Positions 50,441-58,430 of a stretch of DNA of 64,000 nt are shown one piece after another. The notes below the pieces were generated by a model, which did no database searches, was not told where the DNA came from, and saw only the letters and a program-made list of their open reading frames with translations. A program made the translations under genes and the position numbers. Source of the DNA: JAFGOG01 sp034429215 (GTDB lineage: Bacteria; Chloroflexota; Anaerolineae; JAAYZQ01); NCBI GenBank assembly GCA_034429215.1, contig DAOUGI010000040.1, forward strand, positions 1 through 64,000, written 5' to 3'. Each line of letters opens with the position of its first letter. Positions within the stretch are counted from its first letter, which is position 1.

Positions 50441-51121
50441 ATGATATTCGTTCAAGCGGCCTCTTTTGGCGAGGCACATTGGCGTGTTCTGTCCGAGCTG
50501 TTCAAGACCGGCCGGTCGATCCCGACCGACTATGACGTCGAGGGGGAAGAACCCTCCCTGGATGCGCCGGTGGCCATCGAGATCGTGTTGCCGTGGAGCC
50601 CTCCTGTTTTTTCCCGGTGCATGTTTTCCGACGCCAAGGGGGCGTTCGACTATGTGGAAGAGGTGGTAAGCGGCTCGCACGATCACCTGGTCGATATGTT
50701 GGGCTATACCTACCACGACCGGCTGCACCGGCAGTGGGAAGGCCAGCTTGCCGAGCTCCAGCGCAATCCGCAGACCAGGCGCGCCCAGTCGATCACCTGG
50801 CGGCCCGGCGAAGACATCGGCTCTCCTCACCCGCCCTGCTTGCAGCGGATCTGGACCCGGATCGTAGACGGCAAGCTCGAGATGCACACGCACTGGCGGA
50901 GTCGAGATGCGTATAAAGCCTGGGGGTTGAACGTCTTTGCCCTGGCGCACCTCCAGAAGAAATGGGCCGAGCGGTTGTCGGTTGAACCCGGCAGCTATCG
51001 AGAGTTCATCGACTCGTTCCACGTCTATGGCCGCGACATTGCCGCGGCGGAGAAAGCGCTGCGCCGGGGGCCGGAAGCCTGGCAATGGTCCTATGAGGGC
51101 ATCATAGAAGCCGCGTACTAA
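50441..51121 (+). CDS. Short thymidylate-synthase-like protein (ThyA superfamily)
   Basis: The ATG at 50441 gives 226 residues, shorter than the classical ThyA of about 264. The key block is preserved: Cys133 in PHPPCLQRIWTRIVDGKLEM (the nucleophile position in PCxxxxQ), HTHWRSRDAYKAWGLNVFALAHLQ (RSxDxxxGxxxN, dUMP contacts) and FIDSFHVYGRDI (the HxY motif). It should bind a pyrimidine nucleotide. It could be a short, archaeal-like ThyA, a hydroxymethylase-like enzyme, or a non-catalytic relative. The N-terminal folate and phosphate part is not clearly recognised. It sits after the Tat protein and before a clamp-like gene. Confidence 0.65.
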   Translation: MIFVQAASFGEAHWRVLSELFKTGRSIPTDYDVEGEEPSLDAPVAIEIVLPWSPPVFSRCMFSDAKGAFDYVEEVVSGSHDHLVDMLGYTYHDRLHRQWEGQLAELQRNPQTRRAQSITWRPGEDIGSPHPPCLQRIWTRIVDGKLEMHTHWRSRDAYKAWGLNVFALAHLQKKWAERLSVEPGSYREFIDSFHVYGRDIAAAEKALRRGPEAWQWSYEGIIEAAY

Positions 51122-51168
51122 CCCCGACGGGCTTCAGGTGCTTGGCCAAATATACAAGTCTGAATCAC

Positions 51169-51198
51169 TTTACATTTTCTGTCAGTTCGTGGTATAAT
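51169..51198 (+). promoter_or_regulatory. Sigma-70-like promoter within GTGGT/ACCAC dyad
   Basis: TTTACA (51169-51174) and TATAAT (51193-51198) are 18 bp apart, about 115 nt before the clamp-like gene. The -10 box is embedded in a dyad (GTGGT-ATAATAG-ACCAC), which could serve as an operator. Confidence 0.62.
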
Positions 51199-51313
51199 AG
51201 ACCACGACGGACAGGGTTGGTCTGAAAAGACCACCGGTGGTTTTGCCCTGCTTGCGATCCGATTGCTGTGGACGAAGGCCCCGGCCTCTTCTGGCGGGAC
51301 GGAGGGCACACGC

Positions 51314-52102
51314 GTGCACGAAAAGCCAACATCTCAACGGATTTGCCTGGTCGGGCAGGTGCTGGCCGACGGCCTTAAGCAAGCATCGGCTCGTTCCGAA
51401 GAGCCGATCCTGTGCCTTGCCCGGCGGAACAGTCTCACCTTTGTGGCCGTGAGCGGCTTGCGGCTGGTCGTTTCCTGGGAGTTTGCCCTGTCAACGCAGG
51501 TAGAACGGCAGGCGGCCTTTGTGATTCCACCGATGATTGTCAACCACCTGCTTGCAGTCACGGGATCGACCACAGAAGAGACGGACCTCGTCCTGGAAGG
51601 CGACAACGTTGCGCTGATTACGAGTGACGAGCTGGGCAGCTATGAGCTGCGTTGGCGATCCGATCTAGGCGGCTTTCCTGCGCCGCCGGAGATGAGCCGC
51701 CTGCTCGTGCCACCGGCTGCATCGACTCGGCTCGGCTACCTCCAGGTTTCGGACGCAGTCCACCAGGCAGTGATCCAATTGGCAGACATGGAGTCGCATC
51801 GGCAGATCCACCGCACCAGGCTGGCCGTTATGGTCAGCCTGACCGACGACCATCTCACTGTGACCGGCCAGGAGATCGAGACCCGGGCGATCAACCGTCA
51901 CTACTTTGACCCCCGCCTCGTCATCCGGGCATTGGAGCTGGTCAAGGCGGAGTGTGTCGAGGTCGGGTTGACCAGTCTGGGCCCGCGCTCTGCTTTTCTA
52001 TCGATCGTCGATCGACAGCCCGACCGCCTGGTACACGGCGCCCTGCTGTCTATTGGCCTCGATACTCAGCGCCTATTCCCTCTGCCTCGCGGCCGGCTGT
52101 AG
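51314..52102 (+). CDS. Putative sliding-clamp-like (DnaN-related) protein
   Basis: The GTG at 51314 has GGAGG at 51301-51305 and gives 262 residues. No motif is catalytic, but the layout follows the beta-clamp fold. AAFVIPPMIVNHLLAVT, then LVLEGDNVALITSDELGSYELRW and GGFPAPPEM match the middle-domain rhythm (helix, beta-hairpin, then the FP-x-x-P/Y turn). INRHYFDPRLVIRALELVKAE, then CVEVGLTSLGPRSAFLSIVD resembles the C-terminal domain (Phe/Tyr-Leu-x-x-Ala-Leu, then two strands). Only about two of three clamp domains would be present. It might be a specialised clamp-like protein acting with the DNA genes upstream. This is a fold guess. It precedes the pseudokinase gene by 20 nt. Confidence 0.45.
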   Translation: MHEKPTSQRICLVGQVLADGLKQASARSEEPILCLARRNSLTFVAVSGLRLVVSWEFALSTQVERQAAFVIPPMIVNHLLAVTGSTTEETDLVLEGDNVALITSDELGSYELRWRSDLGGFPAPPEMSRLLVPPAASTRLGYLQVSDAVHQAVIQLADMESHRQIHRTRLAVMVSLTDDHLTVTGQEIETRAINRHYFDPRLVIRALELVKAECVEVGLTSLGPRSAFLSIVDRQPDRLVHGALLSIGLDTQRLFPLPRGRL

Positions 52103-52122
52103 AGAGCCTTATTTCTGATCAC

Positions 52123-53985
52123 ATGAAATCCAGTTTGACTGCCGGCACAGTTCTGCAAGAGCGGTACCAGATCACCGGCCTGTTTGGCTCGACAGAGTGG
52201 ACGGCCGCCTATTTGGCGGACGATCAGGTCAGCAAGGAGCAGGTACTGATCTGGGAATCGGCCGAGCGCTTCAAGCTCCGCCAGCGGCCGCCGGGTGTCC
52301 GTGAGTATTTTACGCAGAATTTCCCCGAGGGACAGAAGGGCGGTAAGCACTACCTGGCTCTTTGCCTGGAGGGGCAAAGCCTGGCGTTTATGCTCACCGC
52401 CGCCGGCCAGCTGAATGAGATGCCGGCCGGGCTGTGGCTGCTGCAGATCTGCCGCGCGATCGGCTACTGGCACAACCGCGAGGAAGGGCCACTGGTTTGT
52501 CTGCGCCAGGGTGGGTTGGCCTTGGCTCCTTTCCGGGTAACCGGCCATGACCAGGTGATGGTCCCGCCCTATGGCGAGCTCGGCCGGACGGTTGAGTCGG
52601 ACCTGCCTGCCGACGGGTACCGGTTCTCTGCTCCGGAAACCGGAGATGCCCTGTCGCCCCACTCTGACGTCTATGCGTTGGGGGCGATGCTGTATTGTCT
52701 GCTGACCGGCCAGCCGGCCCCTGAGCCTGAAGCCCGCCTTGGGATGAAGACCGTGCTCGTGCCGCCGCAGCGGATCAACCGCGACGTATCGGCCAAGATG
52801 GAAAAGATTGCACTCAAGGCCCTCCAGCTCGATCCCAAGCGGCGCTATCCCACCGCCGCCGAGATGGCCGACGACCTCGAGCAGTTACTTCTTCCACAGT
52901 TAATGGAAAAAAAGAAGGAAAAGCCCAAGCCGTCGCTGTTGATGCGGCTGGCGCCGTTCATGGTCACCCTGTTGGCCCTGGTATGCTTGGTGTTTGCGAT
53001 TCAAGGCGCGTCCAAACTCCATCTGGATGTCAAGTTGCCCTGGTTGGATTGGCCAACGCCGACCAGTACGCCGGTAACGCCGGGCGCGCTGGTCGACACA
53101 CCCACCCCAACCGCCACTCCTACGCCGACACCGACCGCTCTGCCCACGCCTGCCCCAAATCTGGTGGCGCTGCTCAATCAGGTCCGCCTGGACCAGTTTC
53201 CCCAGGTCATCGCGTACAGCAGCATCCTGGATGAGAACCGCGAGCCGGTGCGTGACCTGGCCAGGGAACGGTTCCGGGTACAGCAGGATGGGGTTGATGT
53301 CGTCGATTTCCAGGTGGCCAACGTGGATGCGGCGCAGGATCCGCTGTCCATGGTTGTGGCGATTGACATTAGCGGCAGCATGAAGGGCGAGCCGTTGGAA
53401 AAGGCCAAGGCCGCAGCCGGCAACTTTGTGGGCCGTTTCGACGCCGCCGACCAGGTGGCTTTGATCAAGTTCGACGACCGGATCGAGCTGGTGCACGATT
53501 TTACGACCGACAAGAGTGCGATCATCGGGGCGATCAATTCACTCAGTTCTCGTAACGACACCGCCCTCTACGACGTGATCGCCCAATCGGTAGAGCGACT
53601 CAGCGCGCTGCAGGGCCGGCGGGCCTTGATCGTGCTCACCGATGGGCGCGATACTGCCAGCACGAAAAACAAGGTCAACAGCGCTATCGCCGCAGCGAAT
53701 GGCGTCAACATCCCTGTGTTCGTTATTGGCCTCAACAGCCCCCAGTTCACACCAGAGATCATGGCCAAGATCGCCTCGGAGACGGGTGGGGATTACCTTC
53801 TCGCGCCTGCTCCAGACGCTTTGGATGCGCTGTATCAGAAGATCAGAGGACAGCTTCAGAACCAATACCGTATCGACCTGACCTCGTTGCATGGGGCCGA
53901 TCAAGGGTTGCATACGCTGCGTATTGAGCTCGACCTGGGCGGCGGGATCAGAATATGGACGGAGAAGACGTACCGCGCCCCCTGA
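52123..53985 (+). CDS. Transmembrane pseudokinase-VWA protein
   Basis: The ATG at 52123 gives 620 residues. Residues about 8-270 follow the Ser/Thr kinase fold (YQITGLFGSTEWTAAYLAD; FSAPETGD; SDVYALGAMLYCLLTGQ; RRYPTAAEMADDLEQLL), but the ATP-site Lys (VLIWES), the HRD loop and DFG are missing, so it should not phosphorylate. A membrane helix (about 273-297), a Thr/Pro linker and an external VWA domain follow, with the MIDAS motif DISGS (Asp415, Ser417, Ser419) and TDGRDTAS. The protein could sense ligands or partners outside and signal inside through the pseudokinase. A clamp-like gene precedes it and a TPR gene follows. Confidence 0.75.
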   Translation: MKSSLTAGTVLQERYQITGLFGSTEWTAAYLADDQVSKEQVLIWESAERFKLRQRPPGVREYFTQNFPEGQKGGKHYLALCLEGQSLAFMLTAAGQLNEMPAGLWLLQICRAIGYWHNREEGPLVCLRQGGLALAPFRVTGHDQVMVPPYGELGRTVESDLPADGYRFSAPETGDALSPHSDVYALGAMLYCLLTGQPAPEPEARLGMKTVLVPPQRINRDVSAKMEKIALKALQLDPKRRYPTAAEMADDLEQLLLPQLMEKKKEKPKPSLLMRLAPFMVTLLALVCLVFAIQGASKLHLDVKLPWLDWPTPTSTPVTPGALVDTPTPTATPTPTPTALPTPAPNLVALLNQVRLDQFPQVIAYSSILDENREPVRDLARERFRVQQDGVDVVDFQVANVDAAQDPLSMVVAIDISGSMKGEPLEKAKAAAGNFVGRFDAADQVALIKFDDRIELVHDFTTDKSAIIGAINSLSSRNDTALYDVIAQSVERLSALQGRRALIVLTDGRDTASTKNKVNSAIAAANGVNIPVFVIGLNSPQFTPEIMAKIASETGGDYLLAPAPDALDALYQKIRGQLQNQYRIDLTSLHGADQGLHTLRIELDLGGGIRIWTEKTYRAP

Positions 53986-54031
53986 CCAGGTGTATTGAGC
54001 CTCGTTCCTGGCATGGGCCGTCATTGTGTGT

Positions 54032-54037
54032 TATAAT
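54032..54037 (+). promoter_or_regulatory. Possible -10 box of the TPR/diadenylate cyclase unit
   Basis: TATAAT at 54032-54037 lies 20 nt before the GTG start at 54058. No good -35 box is 16-18 bp upstream, so this is only a candidate. Confidence 0.4.
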
Positions 54038-54057
54038 CCGTACTATTAGGGGGAAAT

Positions 54058-56316
54058 GTGGCGGGTGATAAGAAGGTCTATGACAAATCACTCCGTGCGG
54101 GCCTGAACCTGGCCTGGGAAGGCCAATGGGAAAAGGCGCTGGAGGCATATCAAAACGCACTGGCCGAGGTGCCCAACGACCCCGTGGTCCTCAATCACGT
54201 TGGCTATGCCCACCTGCAACTGAAGCACTTGCAGGAGGCGCTGGAAGCCTACCATGAGGCCAGCCGGCTGTCGCCTGACGATCCGGCCCCTTTGGCACGG
54301 ACGGCCGAGATCCACGAGCTGGCAGGGCAGCCGCATGCGGCCGCGGCCGTCTACCTGTCGCTGGCCGAGATTCATCAGCGCCAACTGGCTTGGGCAGACG
54401 CTATCCAGGCGCTCCAACAATCGGTTCGGCTTCACCCCGACCATTTGCCGGCACGGCTGATGTTGGCCGAGATCTATGCTCGGCTGGATCAGCCACAGCG
54501 TGCGGCCAAAGAGCGGTTGAGCCTGGCTCGGGCTTTGCAAAAGCAAGGACAGGCCCTGAAGGCGGCGGAACAGTGCAGTGAGGCGTTGCTCCTGGACCCG
54601 CAAAACGCCGAGGCGCGGGCCCTGTCCGAGGCCCTGCGACTTGGCGAGGCGACAGGGGAGGTTCAGCCACACCCTGTGCCAGTGGCGCTCGTCGAAGAAG
54701 GGGCCAGCCCGGTGGACATGGCCCGTGACAAGGCATTGGAAGAGCTTGCCGGCATCCCGTTCGAGGAGACGCCGGTCGGCCCCGCTGCCGACATCTCTGC
54801 CTTTGAGTCGAGCGCCGCACCGGCAGAAACGCCGGCCCAGCCAACACTCAGCCGCCCGCAGATCGACGCCCTGATCACACAGGCGATTGACTATCAGACG
54901 CGCGGGCTGGTGGACGAGGCAATCGCGTGCTACACCAAGGTGATCGGCGCCGGGGTAGATCGGCCGGCTGCCCATTTTAACCTGGGCTTGCTCTACCAGC
55001 AGCGGCTGCGTTTCGACCAGGCCGTAGCCGAATTCAGAAAATCGGTGCGCCATCCACAGTATGCTCTCGGCAGCCATTTTGCCCTGGGTGGATGTTACAA
55101 GGCGATGGGCCGCATCGACGAGGCATTGGAGCACCTGATTCAGGTGCTCAAATTCGTGGACCTGGGTACGGTGCAGCGGGACCAGGCCGACGACCTGGTC
55201 CAGCTTTACGACGCCCTGGCCGACAGCTATGCTGCCAAAGGGGATCAGGCCAAGGCATTGGAGTTTATGAACTCTCTGGTCGAGTTCTTGTCGTCGAAAG
55301 GGTGGGCCGACAAGGCGCGCGAGGCCCGCAAGCGGATTGACAGCATGGCCGACGAGGGGGTCACGACCAGCTTGGCCGAGGTGCTGGCCACGCCGAGCGC
55401 CACGACGCTGCTGTCGGCCATGTCTCTGAGCCAGGAATATGTGAAGCATGGTGCATTTCAGGCGGCTATCGACGTCTGCTTTCGAGCCATCCAACATGCG
55501 CCTACCTATCTGCCGCTCCACCTGCGCCTGGCCGAGATTTACGCCCAAGATGGCCGGGTTGACGATGCGGTAACCAAGTACATGACCGTGGCAGATGTGT
55601 ACAAGGTGCGAGATGAGAAACGCCACCTGATCAACGTCTACAAGAAGGTGTTGCGTCTGACGCCGATGGATGTGGCAGTACGCTCGCGGCTTATTGACCT
55701 GCTCACCACCTTTGGCGAGATCGACCAGGCGCTGGAACAGTACATGGCCCTGGCTGACGCCTACTACCAGCTCGTCCAGGTGAACAAGGCGCTGGAAAAG
55801 TACACGGCAGCGCTGCGGCTGACCCCCAGAGCCTCTGACGAAAAGAAGTGGCGCGGGCGCTTGTTGCGCAAGATGGCCGAGGTCCACATGCACCGCCTCA
55901 ATTGGCGCGAGGCGGCCCAGCTCTATCAGCAGATCGTCAAGGTTGATCCAGAGGACGAGCGCGCTTGGCTGAGCTTGATCGATCTGCACTACAAGCTGGA
56001 CCAGGCCAAGCAGGCCGATCAAGAGGTGATGCGGCTTCTGGAGCATTTTCACTCGCAGGGTCAGGACGAGAAAGGGCTGGCCCTGTTGCAGGAGGCGGTG
56101 CGGTTACAGCCCCAGCAGATGTCGCTGCGTGCCCGGCTTGCCCGGGCCTATATCGACCAGGAGATGCGAGAAGAAGCGATCGGCGAGCTGGATGCGTTGG
56201 GCGAGCTGCAACTGGATGCGGGGCTGCGGGAGCAAGCCAAAAAGACGGTGCAGTATATCATCTCATTAAAACCCAAGAACGTAGAAGCCTACCAGCAGTT
56301 GTTGTCTCGTATCTAA
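54058..56316 (+). CDS. Large tetratricopeptide-repeat protein
   Basis: The GTG start at 54058 with GGGGG upstream gives 752 residues with no signal peptide. TPR units fill most of it, in two blocks: about 10-195 (AYQNALAEVPNDPVVLNHVGYAHLQLK, in parts) and about 265-750 (EAIACYTKVIGAG, FDQAVAEFRKSV, KALEKYTAALRLTP, REAAQLYQQIVKVDPEDERAW, in parts). A low-complexity acidic and Pro/Ala stretch lies between (about 195-260). It is likely a cytoplasmic scaffold. It is 18 nt upstream of the diadenylate cyclase gene, so the two probably form an operon; whether TPR binds a c-di-AMP effector is untested. Confidence 0.85.
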   Translation: MAGDKKVYDKSLRAGLNLAWEGQWEKALEAYQNALAEVPNDPVVLNHVGYAHLQLKHLQEALEAYHEASRLSPDDPAPLARTAEIHELAGQPHAAAAVYLSLAEIHQRQLAWADAIQALQQSVRLHPDHLPARLMLAEIYARLDQPQRAAKERLSLARALQKQGQALKAAEQCSEALLLDPQNAEARALSEALRLGEATGEVQPHPVPVALVEEGASPVDMARDKALEELAGIPFEETPVGPAADISAFESSAAPAETPAQPTLSRPQIDALITQAIDYQTRGLVDEAIACYTKVIGAGVDRPAAHFNLGLLYQQRLRFDQAVAEFRKSVRHPQYALGSHFALGGCYKAMGRIDEALEHLIQVLKFVDLGTVQRDQADDLVQLYDALADSYAAKGDQAKALEFMNSLVEFLSSKGWADKAREARKRIDSMADEGVTTSLAEVLATPSATTLLSAMSLSQEYVKHGAFQAAIDVCFRAIQHAPTYLPLHLRLAEIYAQDGRVDDAVTKYMTVADVYKVRDEKRHLINVYKKVLRLTPMDVAVRSRLIDLLTTFGEIDQALEQYMALADAYYQLVQVNKALEKYTAALRLTPRASDEKKWRGRLLRKMAEVHMHRLNWREAAQLYQQIVKVDPEDERAWLSLIDLHYKLDQAKQADQEVMRLLEHFHSQGQDEKGLALLQEAVRLQPQQMSLRARLARAYIDQEMREEAIGELDALGELQLDAGLREQAKKTVQYIISLKPKNVEAYQQLLSRI

Positions 56317-56334
56317 CTCTTCTGGAGCAGTTTG

Positions 56335-57135
56335 GTGTCGGATATTGGTTGGGTACTGTCACACATACAGTGGTTTGATGTTGTTGATATCCTGCTGGTG
56401 GCAGTGGTTTTTTACCTGCTTTTCTCGTTGGCCCAGGGAACTGCGGCTGTCCAGTTGCTGCGCGGGATGGTGCTGGTTGTGCTGGCGGCTTTCCTGGCCA
56501 GCCAACTGCTGCCCTTCAAAGGGTTCAGTTGGCTCATCCAGAATGCGCTTCCTGCCCTGCTAATCGCCATACCGGTCATCTTTCAACCCGAGCTCCGCCG
56601 TGCGCTTGAGCGGCTGGGCCGCACCGGCAGCCTGCTGCTCCGCCGGCAGGAGGAAGAGGCCGAGGAGCGCACGGTGAGCGAAGTGGTCCGGGCGGTCCAC
56701 CGTTTGGCCGGACAGCGTCACGGGGCATTGATTGCGCTAGAGAGGGAAACGGGCCTGCAAGAGTTTATTGAAACGGGGGTGCGGATCGATGCCGAGGTCA
56801 AGGCGGAGCTGCTGCGGACGATTTTTCACCCCAACACCGCTCTGCACGACAAAGCCGTCATCGTCCGTGATGACCGGATCCTATCGGCCGGCTGCATGCT
56901 GCCGACTACGCAGAACCCTCAGTACAGCGGCCTGGGTACCCGCCATCGGGCGGCTGTCGGCCTTACCGAAGAAAGTGATGCGTTGGTAATCGTCGTTTCT
57001 GAAGAGACAGGGATTATCTCGGTTGCCTACAACGGCCGGATGGTCCGCCGGTTGGACATGAACCGGCTCAGAAGTGTGCTGCAGGCCTTCTTTCAGCATC
57101 GACTGGGGGGCCGTGGCTGGACAGAGCGCGTGTAG
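56335..57135 (+). CDS. cdaA: Membrane diadenylate cyclase (CdaA-type, DAC domain)
   Basis: A GTG start at 56335 (GGAG 8 nt upstream) gives 266 residues. Three N-terminal membrane helices (about 13-85) are followed by the DAC catalytic domain (FQPELRRALERLGR to SVAYNGRM). The RHR motif is intact (Arg203-Arg205 in GTRHRAAVG), as is SEETGIISVA. The DGA motif of the adenine pocket reads Asp172-Lys-Ala (LHDKAVIV), so Lys replaces Gly. The enzyme makes the second messenger c-di-AMP from two ATP, affecting potassium and osmotic balance. The DKA variant may lower or shift activity; I have not verified how common it is. Confidence 0.88.
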   Translation: MSDIGWVLSHIQWFDVVDILLVAVVFYLLFSLAQGTAAVQLLRGMVLVVLAAFLASQLLPFKGFSWLIQNALPALLIAIPVIFQPELRRALERLGRTGSLLLRRQEEEAEERTVSEVVRAVHRLAGQRHGALIALERETGLQEFIETGVRIDAEVKAELLRTIFHPNTALHDKAVIVRDDRILSAGCMLPTTQNPQYSGLGTRHRAAVGLTEESDALVIVVSEETGIISVAYNGRMVRRLDMNRLRSVLQAFFQHRLGGRGWTERV

Positions 57136-57145
57136 GCCGTTTGCC

Positions 57146-57700
57146 TCAGTCTGTATGAACCAGTTTTTCCAGCTCCTGGTTCAACTGCTCCCTGGTGACT
57201 GCGCCGGGGAAATGGCGAATCAACAGCCCCTGCCGGTCGATGACAAAGGTCTCTGGCACGCCGGTTATCCCGTAGGCCCGTGCGATGCGGCTGCCGGGGT
57301 CGATGGCAGACGGGTATGTGACGCCAAACTCGTCCAGGAAGGCCTGGGCTGCAGAAGCGGCATCTTTGTAGGCGATGCCGTAGAACTGGACGCCCTGCTG
57401 CTGATAGTCTCTCCAGACCTGCTGGACGCCGGCGGCTTCTTGTTGACACGGCGCGCACCAGCTGGCGAAAAAGTTGATCACGACGATCTTGCCACGCTGG
57501 CCGGCCAGGTTTATGGAGCTGCCGTCAAAAGCGGTGAGGCTTATCTCGGGTGCCGGGCTGCCGACATCGAGCGACGCGTGGGTAGTTGTCAGCCCGTAGA
57601 CCAACAGGGCCAGGATGAGCATGCCGATGAGGCCGGCGGCAATCCAGCCCGGCGACAGCCGCCGGCGGGTTTCTTTCTCGGGCAGAGAAGGTGTTTCCAT
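57146..57700 (-). CDS. TlpA/ResA/CcmG-like membrane-anchored thioredoxin
   Basis: The start at 57700 (METPSLPEKETRRRLSPGW) is preferred over upstream frames that run antisense to the next gene. The 184-residue protein has an N-terminal anchor helix (about 18-38) and a thioredoxin-fold domain with WCAPC (81-85) in NFFASWCAPCQQEAAG, and GVPETFVIDRQGLLI with the cis-Pro. Such proteins reduce apocytochrome c cysteines outside the membrane before haem attachment or keep other extracytoplasmic thiols reduced. It is divergent from the CcmC-like gene, about 68 nt apart, supporting a cytochrome c maturation role. It converges with cdaA. Confidence 0.87.
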   Translation of the reverse strand: METPSLPEKETRRRLSPGWIAAGLIGMLILALLVYGLTTTHASLDVGSPAPEISLTAFDGSSINLAGQRGKIVVINFFASWCAPCQQEAAGVQQVWRDYQQQGVQFYGIAYKDAASAAQAFLDEFGVTYPSAIDPGSRIARAYGITGVPETFVIDRQGLLIRHFPGAVTREQLNQELEKLVHTD

Positions 57701-57767
57701 GCCCTGTATTGTACCGCATCTTGACGGCGCGTGCAACCGGCTGACTGGCCGGTGATTGAGGGTGATA

Positions 57768-58430
57768 ATGGTGAGGCGAGGGCTGGCTGGGGTGAGAAAC
57801 CGGGCGCTGCCACTGACAGCAGCCGGGTTTTTGTGCTTGCTGGGGGTGTGTGTGATCCTGGCCCCTGCTGAGGCACAGTTGGGGCAGCTGATCAAGCTGG
57901 TATACGTCCACGGGGCACTGGTGATGGTCGGATTGGCTGCCTTTTCAGTTGCCGGAGGGCTGGGTCTGGTAGCGTTGGTGTTCCGTCGCCGGGTCTGGTA
58001 CAACGGAACCTGGGCGGCCGGCCTGGCAGCTCTTGTTGTCTGGATTGTCTATATCCTGTCCTCGATGGCCGTTACGGGCCTGACATGGGGGCAGGTGATC
58101 GCCTGGGATGAGCCGCGGGTCCGGGCCAGCGCGATGATCCTGCTGGCGGCGGTCGTGCTGGCCATCGTGGCCCGGCTGGTTGGCCATCGCGATTTCACTG
58201 CATTGGTCAATCTGGTCATGGGCATTGTGCCCTGGATATTGGTCAGCCGGGCAGAAGCGATCCGCCATCCGCTCGACCCAATCGGTGGTTCGCAGTCGAC
58301 GGGCATTCAGTTATTCTTTGGGCTGATCGTGGTGGCGGTGGCCGGGCTGGCGCTGACGCTGATCGCCTGGCTGTGGCTGGGGGCAATGTCCCGGCCTCTT
58401 TCGCCGGGAGAACTGAGAGGGGAAAAGTAA
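57768..58430 (+). CDS. CcmC-like cytochrome c assembly membrane protein
   Basis: The ATG at 57768 gives 220 residues with six membrane helices. The central stretch resembles CcmC: LGQLIKLVYVHGALVMVGLAAF, then VTGLTWGQVIAWDEPRVRASAMILLAAVVL, in parts, which parallels the WGxxWxWD tryptophan-rich motif with a retained WD and the VHxxA His. CcmC family members handle haem or pass it to a chaperone for c-type cytochromes. The Trp-rich motif here is degenerate (TWGQVIAWDEP), so it may be a distant homologue. The neighbouring TlpA-like thioredoxin fits. The stop overlaps the next start by one base (TAATG), so it is coupled to the Nnr gene. Confidence 0.65.
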   Translation: MVRRGLAGVRNRALPLTAAGFLCLLGVCVILAPAEAQLGQLIKLVYVHGALVMVGLAAFSVAGGLGLVALVFRRRVWYNGTWAAGLAALVVWIVYILSSMAVTGLTWGQVIAWDEPRVRASAMILLAAVVLAIVARLVGHRDFTALVNLVMGIVPWILVSRAEAIRHPLDPIGGSQSTGIQLFFGLIVVAVAGLALTLIAWLWLGAMSRPLSPGELRGEK

